NCBI GenBank assembly: GCA_001898185.1
Contig: MKTI01000009.1
Coordinates: 186,001 to 250,000, forward strand
Direction: 5' to 3'
DNA: 64,000 bases
Source: Cellulomonas sp. 73-145
Lineage (GTDB): Bacteria > Actinomycetota > Actinomycetes > Actinomycetales > Cellulomonadaceae
Position numbers and translations under genes: made by a program. Shown one piece after another: positions 7,046-13,830 of the stretch (position 1 is the stretch's first letter; each line of letters begins with the position of its first letter). Under the pieces are notes generated by a model. That model was given only the letters and a program-made list of their open reading frames with translations. It was not told the DNA's origin and did no database searches.

Positions 7046-7443
7046 GCCTGCAAGAGCAGCTGGCGCAGCACCTCGCACACGTGATCGAGCTGGTCGAGAC
7101 CGACCACGAGAAGATCGCCGCCGCGCTGGTGCAGACCAACAACGGCAACCGGCTGCGCGCGGCCCGGCCCCTGCCCGCCGGCATCGGCGGCCGGCCCCTG
7201 CTGTGGGCCGGCGCCGGCCGGCTCGTCGGGTGGGCCCTGACCGCCACCGCCACGACCACCATCACCCTGCGCGACTCGCGCGACACCACCGGCGACGCGA
7301 TCGCCTCTATCGCGATCGCCGCCGGCGGGTCCGCGCAGCTGTGGATGGGGCCCGGCGGCGTCAGCTTCGGCGAAGGGCTGTTCGTCGACGCCGCCATCGG
7401 GTCGGTGTTCACCGGATCCATCTGGCTCGGGGCGGTCGACTGA
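7042..7443 (+). CDS. Beta-rich minor virion protein, penton candidate (133 aa)
   Basis: ATGA overlap with the peptidase gene. A short N-terminal helix (residues 1-30) precedes a beta-rich domain (about 55-133) with alternating strands such as ATTTITLRDSRD, IASIAIAAGGSAQLWMG and SVFTGSIWLGAVD. This size and strand pattern suit a single jelly-roll vertex protein or a small capsid decoration protein. No membrane segment. Assigned as a virion protein from fold pattern and context only. Confidence 0.5.
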   Translation: MSLQEQLAQHLAHVIELVETDHEKIAAALVQTNNGNRLRAARPLPAGIGGRPLLWAGAGRLVGWALTATATTTITLRDSRDTTGDAIASIAIAAGGSAQLWMGPGGVSFGEGLFVDAAIGSVFTGSIWLGAVD

Positions 7444-7700
7444 TGGACCAGCTGCTGTCCGGACTGCTGTCCCAGGGTGGTGCCGCAACGGCGATCGCCC
7501 TCGTGCTGCTGATCAAGGTCCTGGTGGGCGACCGGCGCACCGACCGGCGGATGTCGGACTACACCCGCTCGCTCGAGCGACGCCTGGAGCTGCTGGAGGC
7601 GTGGAAGCAGGACGCCACCTCCGCGATGGTCTCCGCCGGCGTCCCCCTGCCCAGGCTCGTCTCTGTCCCCGCCCCCTCCGCACGCACCGACTGGAGCTGA
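7443..7700 (+). CDS. Small membrane protein with coiled-coil tail, holin-like (85 aa)
   Basis: ATGA overlap. One span at about residues 10-28 (GGAATAIALVLLIKVLVG), then a basic, coiled-coil-like segment (DYTRSLERRLELLEAW). The topology resembles small actinophage holins and also membrane-bound structural proteins. Placement between the two wall hydrolases is compatible with a holin, but there is no decisive motif. Confidence 0.5.
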   Translation: MDQLLSGLLSQGGAATAIALVLLIKVLVGDRRTDRRMSDYTRSLERRLELLEAWKQDATSAMVSAGVPLPRLVSVPAPSARTDWS

Positions 7701-7702
7701 TC

Positions 7703-8089
7703 ATGAAGACCCGTCCCGACATCGCCACCCTCGCCCTGGTCGCCCTGTGCGTGATCGCGATCGCCGTCCTGGCCGCCCTGCACGTGGCCGTCCCGTCGGT
7801 GCTGGAGACCATCTCCCTGGTGGCCGCCGGCGGAGCCGTCGGCATCGCCCTGCCCCAGGCCGCGCAGACCGCGGCGATCGTGGCCACCACCACCACCACC
7901 GCCACCCAGCCGGCGATGCCGGACCCCGCACCGGTCGTGCCGGCGCCGGTTGCGAGCACCGCTGTGACAGCCCTGGCCGGCTACCCGCGCACGGCCGTGA
8001 CGGCCGCGCCGGCACCCGAGGTGGCCGCCCCTGCCGCTGTGGTGATCAGCGCCGGCGGGGTCACCTCCACGTACCCCGTGGGGCAGTGA
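7703..8089 (+). CDS. Membrane protein with Thr/Pro/Ala-rich exterior (128 aa)
   Basis: ATG 2 bases after the previous stop. Two hydrophobic stretches (about residues 8-28 and 34-55) are followed by a run of threonines and a long Ala/Pro/Val-rich tail. Probably a two-span membrane protein with an extended low-complexity exterior. Stop overlaps the next ATG. A role in the virion membrane or in lysis is possible. Confidence 0.5.
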   Translation: MKTRPDIATLALVALCVIAIAVLAALHVAVPSVLETISLVAAGGAVGIALPQAAQTAAIVATTTTTATQPAMPDPAPVVPAPVASTAVTALAGYPRTAVTAAPAPEVAAPAAVVISAGGVTSTYPVGQ

Positions 8090-8235
8090 TGGGCGCACCC
8101 GTCGTCACCGACCGGCGCACCGCGCTGATGACCGGGTGCGTGCTGCTCGGCGTCGGCTCGTGGATGATCTGGCAGGCGTATGAGGCCCGCGGCCGCGTGC
8201 GCCCGTTCTGGGTCCGGTTCCTGCCCGGGGCCTGA
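8089..8235 (+). CDS. 48-residue single-span membrane protein
   Basis: ATGA overlap with the preceding gene. Polar start (MGAPVVTDRR), one span (ALMTGCVLLGVGSWMIWQAY), basic tail with several arginines, so N-out/C-in is expected. It closes the run of tiny membrane proteins and precedes the beta-rich spike candidates by 1 base. Confidence 0.5.
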   Translation: MGAPVVTDRRTALMTGCVLLGVGSWMIWQAYEARGRVRPFWVRFLPGA

Positions 8236-8236
8236 C

Positions 8237-8626
8237 GTGTCGGTGATCATGCCCGTGCAGGTCGGCGGCTCGGCCGCCGGCTGGACGCTGGTCGACTTCA
8301 TCGAGCTGAACGCCGTGACGGCGGCAGCCGCCGGTGGGGTAGCCACCGCGCAGTTCGCCCAGCTGGACACCTCCGAGCTGTGGCTGGTCGACCATGCCGT
8401 GGTCTCGTGCACGTCGAGCACGGCGACGTCGGTGCGGTGGTACCGCGACAGCGTCGACCCCCGCCGGCTGCTGGACGGGTCCAACTCCGGCAACTTCGAC
8501 GTGGCCGACTGGCCCCAGTCGTTGCAGGTCCAGCCTGGCGCGTCGCTGCTCGTGCAGTGGTCCGGGGCCAGCGCCGGCGCCATCGGCACCTGCACCCTGC
8601 AGGCCCGCCGGCTCCGGCGGCTGTGA
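8237..8626 (+). CDS. Beta-rich virion protein, spike base or penton candidate (129 aa)
   Basis: GTG at 8237, 1 base after the preceding stop, gives 129 residues; ATG 8249 is an alternative. The sequence is nearly all beta with features of a small jelly roll: GWTLVDFIELNAV, TSVRWYRDSVDPRRLLDG, SLQVQPGASLLVQWSG. Similar small proteins sit before receptor-binding proteins in other actinophages. Its stop overlaps the next gene, a likely fibre, so a penton or spike-base role is reasonable but unproven. Confidence 0.5.
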   Translation: MSVIMPVQVGGSAAGWTLVDFIELNAVTAAAAGGVATAQFAQLDTSELWLVDHAVVSCTSSTATSVRWYRDSVDPRRLLDGSNSGNFDVADWPQSLQVQPGASLLVQWSGASAGAIGTCTLQARRLRRL

Positions 8627-9339
8627 TGGGATTCCGCGACCCGATCACGTCGCTGTCGGCCACCCAGATCACCCCCGGGGTGCTGCCGACCGGGGTGAAG
8701 ATCGCCGCCGACCAGGTCCTGGCCGGCACGCTCGTGGGGTCGACCATCGAGACGGCCCTGAGCGGTCGGCGGGTCCAGATCACCGCTCCGCAGACCAACC
8801 CCCTGGCCATCGAGGCGTTCTCCGGCGACTCCCAGGAGACCGCATCGGGGGGGATGCTCGCCGACGTCGAGCTGGCGGTACCGGCGAACCCGCCAGGCGA
8901 CCAGGGCCGGCTGCTGCTGCGCGCGAACAAGATCGGCAGCGGCTCCGGCGCCGCCGAGCTGCGCCTGTACTCCTCCAGCCGGGACAACCTCACCCCCACC
9001 CGGGCGTCCCTGACCGCCACCAACCTGTACCTCATCGGCACGGTGATCGCCCCGACCCTCAGCGACCCGATCTTGAACGGCTACCGGATCCGCCAGGCGT
9101 CCCCCGTCGTCACCACAGACGTCGCCGGGAACGTCGACGTTCCCTACGGCACGCCGTTCCCCAACTCCACGATCAACGTCGTGGCGATCAACGGGGACGG
9201 CACGTTCTCTCCGAGCTTCACCACGGTGCAGATCACCAACCTCTACCCCGACCGGTTCCGCTGCCGGGTACTGAACGCCGCCGGGAACGGCATCGGCTCG
9301 ACACCTGTCCGGATCAACTACATCGCCTGGGGGAACTAG
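8626..9339 (+). CDS. Receptor-binding spike/fibre protein (predicted, 237 aa)
   Basis: ATGA overlap with the preceding gene. The N-terminus (GFRDPITSLSATQITPGVLP, then KIAADQVLAGTLVGSTIE) is typical of actinophage fibre and spike proteins, where short repeats form the stem. The middle and C-terminal parts are beta-rich and end with an IAWGN tail as in trimeric spikes. Probably the host-recognition protein at the vertex. The assignment comes from sequence style; no catalytic motif is seen. Confidence 0.6.
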   Translation: MGFRDPITSLSATQITPGVLPTGVKIAADQVLAGTLVGSTIETALSGRRVQITAPQTNPLAIEAFSGDSQETASGGMLADVELAVPANPPGDQGRLLLRANKIGSGSGAAELRLYSSSRDNLTPTRASLTATNLYLIGTVIAPTLSDPILNGYRIRQASPVVTTDVAGNVDVPYGTPFPNSTINVVAINGDGTFSPSFTTVQITNLYPDRFRCRVLNAAGNGIGSTPVRINYIAWGN

Positions 9340-10175
9340 TGACGCCGACCAACGGAGCGATCTCCGACACCCTGCTGGTGCCCGCGGCCCACGCTGCAGC
9401 TGCAGGCCGGCTACGGTCCGGCACCGCCTCCCGGTGGGCCACGATCTGCGCGCAGGTCGCCGCCCGGTACGGCTGGACGCCGGCGATCATCGCCGGCGGG
9501 GCGTACCGGCCCCTGGCCGACCAGGTCGCGATCTTCACCGCCCGCTACAGCCCCGCACCCACCGGCGCCGGGCCCTTCGGCGACGTGCGCGCGTGGGCCG
9601 GCACCCGGTACGTGCGCACCTCCGGCGCACCCGCGGCCGTCCCCGGCACGTCGAACCACGGCTGGGGGACCGCCGTCGACGTCGACGGCCTCGCCGCGTT
9701 CGACACCCCCACGTACGCCCAGCTGGCCGCCGTCGCGGTCCCGCTCGGGTTCACCAACACCGAAGGCCGCGCCATCGGTGAGCCCTGGCACTGGGTCGAC
9801 CAGCTCGACCCGGACAACCCACCCACACCCCCGGAGGACACCATGAGCTGGAACCAGGAGATGCCGAACGGCGACCACAACCCCGACGGGAGCGACGTCG
9901 TCGAGCCCGCCTGGACGCTGCTGCACGACGTGCGTGTGATGGCTGGTCAGGCCCTCGCGGCGATCGCCACCATCCCCGTCGCGGTGTGGTCCAAGCAGAT
10001 CGACAACGGCGGCACCGCGGAGGCACGCCTGGCCGCCGTTCAGAGCCTGGCCGAGCAGCACACCGCCGGCGGCACTGTCGACGTCGAGGCCCTGGCGGCG
10101 TCCCTGGCCGCGCAGCTCGGCACGCCGCTGGTCCTGCAGCTCGGCGCCGCGATCACGAAGGGCGCGAGCGCGTAG
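9339..10175 (+). CDS. VanY-like M15 D-Ala-D-Ala peptidase, endolysin (predicted)
   Basis: GTG at 9339 shares a base with the previous TAG; the longer open frame upstream is the shadow of the spike genes. Residues about 20-155 are an M15B/VanY domain: SNHGWGTAVD supplies zinc ligands His107 and Asp114, and EPWHW supplies His151. The enzyme would cut peptidoglycan peptides at D-Ala. Residues 169-278 form a separate helical region beginning at an internal ATG (9843) with its own GGAGG (9833-9837), so a 110-residue product may also be made. Last gene of the structural operon; lysis or entry role. Confidence 0.78.
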   Translation: MTPTNGAISDTLLVPAAHAAAAGRLRSGTASRWATICAQVAARYGWTPAIIAGGAYRPLADQVAIFTARYSPAPTGAGPFGDVRAWAGTRYVRTSGAPAAVPGTSNHGWGTAVDVDGLAAFDTPTYAQLAAVAVPLGFTNTEGRAIGEPWHWVDQLDPDNPPTPPEDTMSWNQEMPNGDHNPDGSDVVEPAWTLLHDVRVMAGQALAAIATIPVAVWSKQIDNGGTAEARLAAVQSLAEQHTAGGTVDVEALAASLAAQLGTPLVLQLGAAITKGASA

Positions 10176-10185
10176 ACGGCGCTCT

Positions 10186-10244
10186 GACGCGACGAACGGG
10201 CCGGCCCGGGGTGATCACCCGCGGACCGGCCCGTTCGTCGCGTC
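10186..10244. terminator. Bidirectional hairpin terminator between convergent provirus operons
   Basis: Perfect 19-base arms at 10186-10204 and 10226-10244, with an inner palindrome GGGTGATCACCC (10209-10220) in the loop. It separates the plus-strand structural operon from the minus-strand HTH/ATPase genes. Confidence 0.8.
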
Positions 10245-10254
10245 TGGCGGCGCC

Positions 10255-10536
10255 TCAGCGCGGCAGCAGCTCGTCGCGGCCGTAGCGCTTCTGCGCCGCC
10301 GACCGCGTCACCCCCAGTACGTGCCCGATCACCGACCACGAGGCACCCGCCGCGCGCAGCTCCTGCACGCCCACCGCGATCTGGCCGCCCAGGTTCGCCC
10401 GGGCGTCCACGAGCCGGCGCAGTTCCTTGACCGCGTCCGGCTCGGTGCGTGGCCACGACCATGAGCGCTTGTCAACGACGACGGGCGGCGCTGACCCCCA
10501 CGAGCGCTCTAGCTCGAACCGTGCGCGCGTAGCCAT
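10255..10536 (-). CDS. Helix-turn-helix DNA-binding protein (93 aa)
   Basis: Minus strand, ATG at 10536 preceded by GGGAGG. Residues about 62-88 (GASWSVIGHVLGVTRSAAQK) are a clear helix-turn-helix of the type common in actinobacterial small regulators; the N-terminal part is basic and Trp-rich, with a helical middle. A dyad at 10555-10576 lies just before the gene, so it may regulate itself. It lies downstream of the ATPase on the same strand with 64 bases between. A second provirus regulator is likely. Confidence 0.65.
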   Translation of the reverse strand: MATRARFELERSWGSAPPVVVDKRSWSWPRTEPDAVKELRRLVDARANLGGQIAVGVQELRAAGASWSVIGHVLGVTRSAAQKRYGRDELLPR

Positions 10537-10554
10537 CGGAGCCTCCCTCGAGGA

Positions 10555-10576
10555 ACTGTGGAGGTGACTCTACAGT
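10555..10576. promoter_or_regulatory. Operator-like dyad before the small HTH gene
   Basis: ACTGTGGAG (10555-10563) and CTCTACAGT (10568-10576) match as an inverted repeat with one mismatch around GTGA, and CTCGAGG repeats flank it on both sides. Placed between the ATPase stop and the HTH start, it is a candidate autoregulatory site. Confidence 0.5.
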
Positions 10577-10600
10577 CGCTCGAGGTAGCCATAGGCCGGT

Positions 10601-11338
10601 TCAGCGCTCCAGCGGTGGCAGCGGGGCGCACCGATAGAGAGCGTGCGCCTCGGCGTGCCACAGCAGGAACCAGTACTTGCCGCGCCGCCAGGTCGTCTCG
10701 CACTCCTCGTGGAACCGAGCGGGCGGATAGCCGATGGTGTCCGCGACCCGCTCCTGGTCGGCCGGGTTCGGCAGGTGGAAGATCGCCACCAGGTCCGACT
10801 GGGCGAGCACCAGCGGGTTCACGTTCATCGGCCGCGGCCCGTCGAACAGGGCCGTGGTGTGGTAGTGCCGGTTCTGCATCAGCAGCCGGCGCATGTGCGG
10901 GCCGGTGCGCTGCGCGGTCGGCATGAACTCGCCGATCTCCCCACACCACACCAGCGTCTTGTGCGCCTGGGGGAACAGGGCCATGCCCACCGCGCGGTCT
11001 AGGTCGTCGGCGTACGTCGGTGCACCCGGATCGGCCCGGAACACCAGCGTGCGCGGCCCCGGGCGCGGCCCGCCCGGGACCGGCTCCGGTGGGGCGGGGA
11101 ACCGGCCCGGCAGCGGGGTGGTGACCTTCGTCGCGTCCGGGCCGGGGTCCGCGTCGCCGTTCACGTCGATCGCGAGCTTGTCCCACGGCCACGAGTCGAA
11201 CAGCCGCCGGTTGAACACCGACTTGCCCGAGCCCTTGCGACCCCAGGCAGAGATGATCGCCGGCTTGGACGGATCGATCGGCGGCAGCTCGTCGCCCAAC
11301 TCGACCGTCGGCGCGGCCAGCGGTGTGCGCTCGACCAT
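10601..11338 (-). CDS. FtsK/HerA-type genome-packaging ATPase
   Basis: 245 residues from ATG 11338, which shares a base with the upstream gene's TGA; the longer start at 11356 overlaps that gene further. Walker A is GRKGSGKS (residues 33-40); Walker B is TLVWCGEIGE (128-137). The NRHYHTTALFDGPRPMNVNP stretch (156-175) matches the sensor region of A32/P9-like packaging ATPases, where an RH is followed by a Gln- or Pro-rich loop. In DJR viruses this enzyme pumps DNA into the empty capsid through a special vertex. Its presence with a DJR-like capsid protein and no terminase is the strongest evidence for a tailless virus. Confidence 0.85.
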   Translation of the reverse strand: MVERTPLAAPTVELGDELPPIDPSKPAIISAWGRKGSGKSVFNRRLFDSWPWDKLAIDVNGDADPGPDATKVTTPLPGRFPAPPEPVPGGPRPGPRTLVFRADPGAPTYADDLDRAVGMALFPQAHKTLVWCGEIGEFMPTAQRTGPHMRRLLMQNRHYHTTALFDGPRPMNVNPLVLAQSDLVAIFHLPNPADQERVADTIGYPPARFHEECETTWRRGKYWFLLWHAEAHALYRCAPLPPLER

Positions 11339-11961
11339 CAGCGCATCGCCGGCCACGCCGCGGGCGGCGCGGTGGCGGTGTCGTCGACGTGCTCGCTCTC
11401 GCCAGCCGCGGCCGCGGCCTGGTCAGCCGCGAGCTGGCCGGCGCGGCGCAGCTGGCGGGCGGCGTTCCACCGCTGCAGCTGGCGCCACAGGTAGACGCCC
11501 ACGCCCACGCCGGCGGCGATCGCGTCGGCCACGTCGGGGTTGCCGACGGCGCCTAGGGTCTCGTGCCGGTTGACGATCCGCGCTAGCGGGGTCCCGATGT
11601 TCTCCGCGTCGTGGTCGTCGGTCAGCCACATGCCGACCTGCTGGGAGGCGCCGTCGCGTGCGAACGTCTGGTTGAGCATCTCGCCGGCGCCGATCACCAG
11701 CTCCTGCGCGAGGTCCTCGATCGTGCCCTTGGACAGCAGCGGCTCAGCCGAGGATGCCGGCGAGGAAGTCGGGGCGGGCGACGGGTCGGGCTCGCCGGCG
11801 CTGTCGCTCGTCTCGCTGATCGAACTCCACGGGTCCCCCAGTGCCGTCGGGTCCGGCAGGTCGCTCGGGCTCACCTCCGCCGGCTCCGTCGGCTGCAGGA
11901 ACGCCAGGCTGCTGCTGGACGGGCGCAGCTGGTCGACGGTGGGGACGGGCTGACGGGCCAT
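11338..11961 (-). CDS. Provirus protein of unknown function upstream of the ATPase (207 aa)
   Basis: ATG 11961 with GAGAGG about 10 bases before it; the stop overlaps the ATPase start. Residues 1-70 are low-complexity, rich in Ser, Pro and Asp; about 80-110 are helical; about 130-160 contain VADAIAAGVGVGVYLWRQLQRW, a possible membrane or amphipathic segment, followed by a basic helix. Translational coupling to the ATPase suggests a packaging partner, for instance a membrane or vertex factor. No family recognised. Its first 218 bases also lie in the frame of the neighbouring zinc-binding gene. Confidence 0.55.
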   Translation of the reverse strand: MARQPVPTVDQLRPSSSSLAFLQPTEPAEVSPSDLPDPTALGDPWSSISETSDSAGEPDPSPAPTSSPASSAEPLLSKGTIEDLAQELVIGAGEMLNQTFARDGASQQVGMWLTDDHDAENIGTPLARIVNRHETLGAVGNPDVADAIAAGVGVGVYLWRQLQRWNAARQLRRAGQLAADQAAAAAGESEHVDDTATAPPAAWPAMR

Positions 11962-12202
11962 AGGAGGTCACCTCTCGCACGCGGTACTGGTCGCCGTCGA
12001 CGTCCTCGCCGGCGGTCGGGGGAGCAGCCACGGCCGCAGCCGGGGTGTCGGCGGGGATCCGCCGGGCCTTCACGCGCAGCTCGCAGCCCTCGTGCGAGCA
12101 CGTGCCCTCCCACGTCAGCCGGCCCGGGTCGGACTTGGCCTCCGTGACGTGCCCGGCGGCGCAGGTGCCCCGGACGCGTACCTGCGGTTTGGGTGTGCTC
12201 AC
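11744..12202 (-). CDS. Small zinc-finger-like protein (152-residue frame)
   Basis: ATG-type start at 12202, minus strand. Residues C14, H18, C35 and C40 form a plausible zinc site in the first 45 residues (GTCAAGH and CSHEGC), followed by a basic KARR segment. The open frame continues 218 bases into the next gene, where the translation looks like shadow sequence. The functional part may be only the first 80 residues, or a frameshift may join it to the next gene. First gene of the ATPase operon, beside the divergent operators. Confidence 0.5.
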   Translation of the reverse strand: MSTPKPQVRVRGTCAAGHVTEAKSDPGRLTWEGTCSHEGCELRVKARRIPADTPAAAVAAPPTAGEDVDGDQYRVREVTSYGPSARPHRRPAAPVQQQPGVPAADGAGGGEPERPAGPDGTGGPVEFDQRDERQRRRARPVARPDFLAGILG

Positions 12203-12230
12203 GGGCGGTACCGTGCACCCGGGGCCGGGT

Positions 12231-12246
12231 GTTCACGGAAGTGAAC
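12231..12246. promoter_or_regulatory. Operator-like half of the divergent control region
   Basis: GTTCAC-GGAA-GTGAAC, 6-base arms of the same sequence as the full operator but with a different spacer. It lies 28 bases before the ATPase-operon start. A further everted element GGTGAGTTCACC (12252-12263) follows it. Confidence 0.5.
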
Positions 12247-12299
12247 AGCGGGGTGAGTTCACCAACATGTACAGCCGCTTCACCGCTATGAGCGGGGCT

Positions 12300-12315
12300 G
12301 TTCACCCTGGTGAAC
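12300..12315. promoter_or_regulatory. Operator-like palindrome, copy 2
   Basis: GTTCACC-CT-GGTGAAC, identical in all 16 bases to 2586-2601. It lies 25 bases before the GTG of the small HTH gene and in the divergent region of the ATPase operon. Candidate binding site of that HTH protein. Confidence 0.6.
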
Positions 12316-12340
12316 GTTTCCGCGAAAGTGCAGGTCAGAC

Positions 12341-12577
12341 GTGCCGGAACCGGTGCTCACCGACATGAATCCCCGCCTGGAGGCCGCCGCGGCCGACCTG
12401 GACGACGCCCGGGAGAAGTACCGGGCCTCGCTGGAGCTGCGCAACTACCTCGTGGTGGCCGCGGTCGACCACGGGATGAGCCAGCGGGCCGTCGCCGCGG
12501 CCGCACACGTCGCTGTCTCGCGCGTCTCCGCGCTGCTGCTGACCGGCGGCCGCGTCGACGAGGCCCAGCTGAACTAG
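12341..12577 (+). CDS. Cro/CI-like small HTH regulator (78 aa)
   Basis: GTG at 12341. Residues about 30-65 (YLVVAAVDHGMSQRAVAAAA, then VSRVSALLL) form a helix-turn-helix of sigma-like or Cro type, after a charged N-terminal helix. It lies divergent from the ATPase operon, with operator-like palindromes between them and an identical copy before the capsid operon. It is therefore the best candidate for the lysogeny repressor or late-gene switch, although 78 residues leave no room for a separate dimerisation domain. Its TAG interlocks with the integrase stop in CTAG (12574-12577). Confidence 0.65.
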   Translation: MPEPVLTDMNPRLEAAAADLDDAREKYRASLELRNYLVVAAVDHGMSQRAVAAAAHVAVSRVSALLLTGGRVDEAQLN

Positions 12578-13434
12578 GACGCCCGCCGGCGCACGCCGGC
12601 CCACTCCGCCGAGCGCTGGCCGACGGCGGCGCGCAGCTCGTTGTCCCGCACGAGCACGTAGCGCTGGGTGGTCGTCAGCGACGCGTGACCGAGGAGGCGC
12701 TGGACCAGGCGCAGGTTGTGCGTCTCGTCGTGCAGCTCGGTCGCGGCCAGGTGGCGCAGCTGGTGCATCGTCACCTCCTGCGGCAGCGACCGGGACACCA
12801 GCCGGCCGACCCACCGGGCCGACAGGTGCCCCTCGCAAGCCCCGGGGAACACGAAGCCCGAGCACCGGCGGATCACCGCGGCCAGGTCGTCCGGCAAGGG
12901 CACGACCCGCTCCCGGGCGCCCTTTCCATGCACCCGCAGCGACCAGCCGACCAGGTCCGCCAGCAGATCGTCGGTGTGGACCTGGGCCACCTCACCGCGA
13001 CGCATCCCCAGCTCGTTCGCCAGCCGCAGCATCAGCCGCAACCGCGGGTCCGCCGTCGCGATCGCGTCATGCACCGCCGCCGGGGGAGCGGGCCGCGGCC
13101 GCGGCTCCTTCGGCGTGATCGGCGGCAACCCGATCGCCACGTCCACCCGGGCGCGGCCCGTCAGGACCGCCCACCGCCAGAACCCGCGCAGGCTTGACCG
13201 CACCGATCGGCGCGTCTCGGCCTCCCACAGCATCGCGCCGGTCCAGCCGATCAGGTCGTCCAGCGTCAGATCCCACGGGCCGCGCGGCGCCGCCCAGCTC
13301 GCGAGCCGGCGCAGGTGGTACGTGCGCAGCTCGATCGTCGTCTTCGGGCGCCCAGCAGCCGCCAGGGCCAGCCGCCAGGCCTCAATCTCGATACCCCACG
13401 CGGGGGTTAGTGGTGTGCTCACAGACCGGCTCAT
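12574..13434 (-). CDS. int: Tyrosine recombinase (integrase)
   Basis: 286 residues, ATG at 13434. A SAM-like core-binding domain (about 10-100) precedes the catalytic domain with Arg145 or 146 (GMRRGEV), Lys171 (VHGKGARERVVPL), H224-x-x-R227 (HQLRH), His250 (LLGHASLTTTQRY) and nucleophile Tyr259. This is the complete catalytic set. It lies about 1 kb from the tRNA-derived junction at 14377-14418, consistent with site-specific integration into a tRNA gene. No excisionase is recognised, although small genes between it and the junction are candidates. Slightly short for the family, as it lacks the arm-binding domain of lambda Int. Confidence 0.9.
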   Translation of the reverse strand: MSRSVSTPLTPAWGIEIEAWRLALAAAGRPKTTIELRTYHLRRLASWAAPRGPWDLTLDDLIGWTGAMLWEAETRRSVRSSLRGFWRWAVLTGRARVDVAIGLPPITPKEPRPRPAPPAAVHDAIATADPRLRLMLRLANELGMRRGEVAQVHTDDLLADLVGWSLRVHGKGARERVVPLPDDLAAVIRRCSGFVFPGACEGHLSARWVGRLVSRSLPQEVTMHQLRHLAATELHDETHNLRLVQRLLGHASLTTTQRYVLVRDNELRAAVGQRSAEWAGVRRRAS

Positions 13435-13470
13435 CGACGCGCCGACCTACCCTGACCAGCCGTTATGCCC

Positions 13471-13830
13471 TCAGCGTGACGCGCGCCGCGAGACGCGCAC
13501 CAGCATTGCGCCCGACCCGACCAGCAGAGCGCCCACCGCGGCGTACGGGGCGAGGGGGACCCCCGTCTGCGCCAGCACGCGTACCGACGGACGCGCCGGC
13601 GACGGCGCCCCAGGGGCCGCGGCTGGAAGGTGCGGCAGCGCGATCGCCGCCGGCGAGGGCGCGGGGGCCGGGTCGTACTCGCGGCCCGTCGTCTCCGTCG
13701 GCAGCTGCCCCTGCGCACAGTGGTCGACCTGGACGCTCTGCCCCGGCTCGCACACCGGGTCGTCCGGACCCGGTGTCCAGCTCGGCGACGGAGTCACGTA
13801 CAACAGAGCAGCCAGCGCGAGCGCGATCAT
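13471..13830 (-). CDS. Secreted LAXTG-type sortase-anchored protein (119 aa)
   Basis: ATG 13830 overlaps the upstream TGA; an in-frame TGA just before rules out a longer form. A hydrophobic N-terminus (residues 1-13) acts as a signal. The mature part has two cysteines (27 and 38) and a Pro/Ala-rich stalk. Residues 86-90 are LAQTG, followed by a membrane span (about 95-112) and a positive tail VRVSRRASR. This is the complete cell-wall sorting signal; LAXTG is the class E sortase variant of high-GC actinobacteria. A lysogen would display it on its wall, for example to block superinfection. Presence within the provirus boundaries is notable. Confidence 0.7.
   Translation of the reverse strand: MIALALAALLYVTPSPSWTPGPDDPVCEPGQSVQVDHCAQGQLPTETTGREYDPAPAPSPAAIALPHLPAAAPGAPSPARPSVRVLAQTGVPLAPYAAVGALLVGSGAMLVRVSRRASR

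Noticed and set aside
8394..10175. A 593-codon plus-strand open frame covering the spike and lysin genes
   Set aside because: Only the part from GTG 9339 reads as protein (M15 domain); the first part is an Arg/Pro-rich shadow of the spike genes in the other frame.
12267..12368. Small plus-strand frame starting at ATG 12267 across the operators
   Set aside because: It runs through the palindromes, overlaps the HTH gene in another frame and has no ribosome site.
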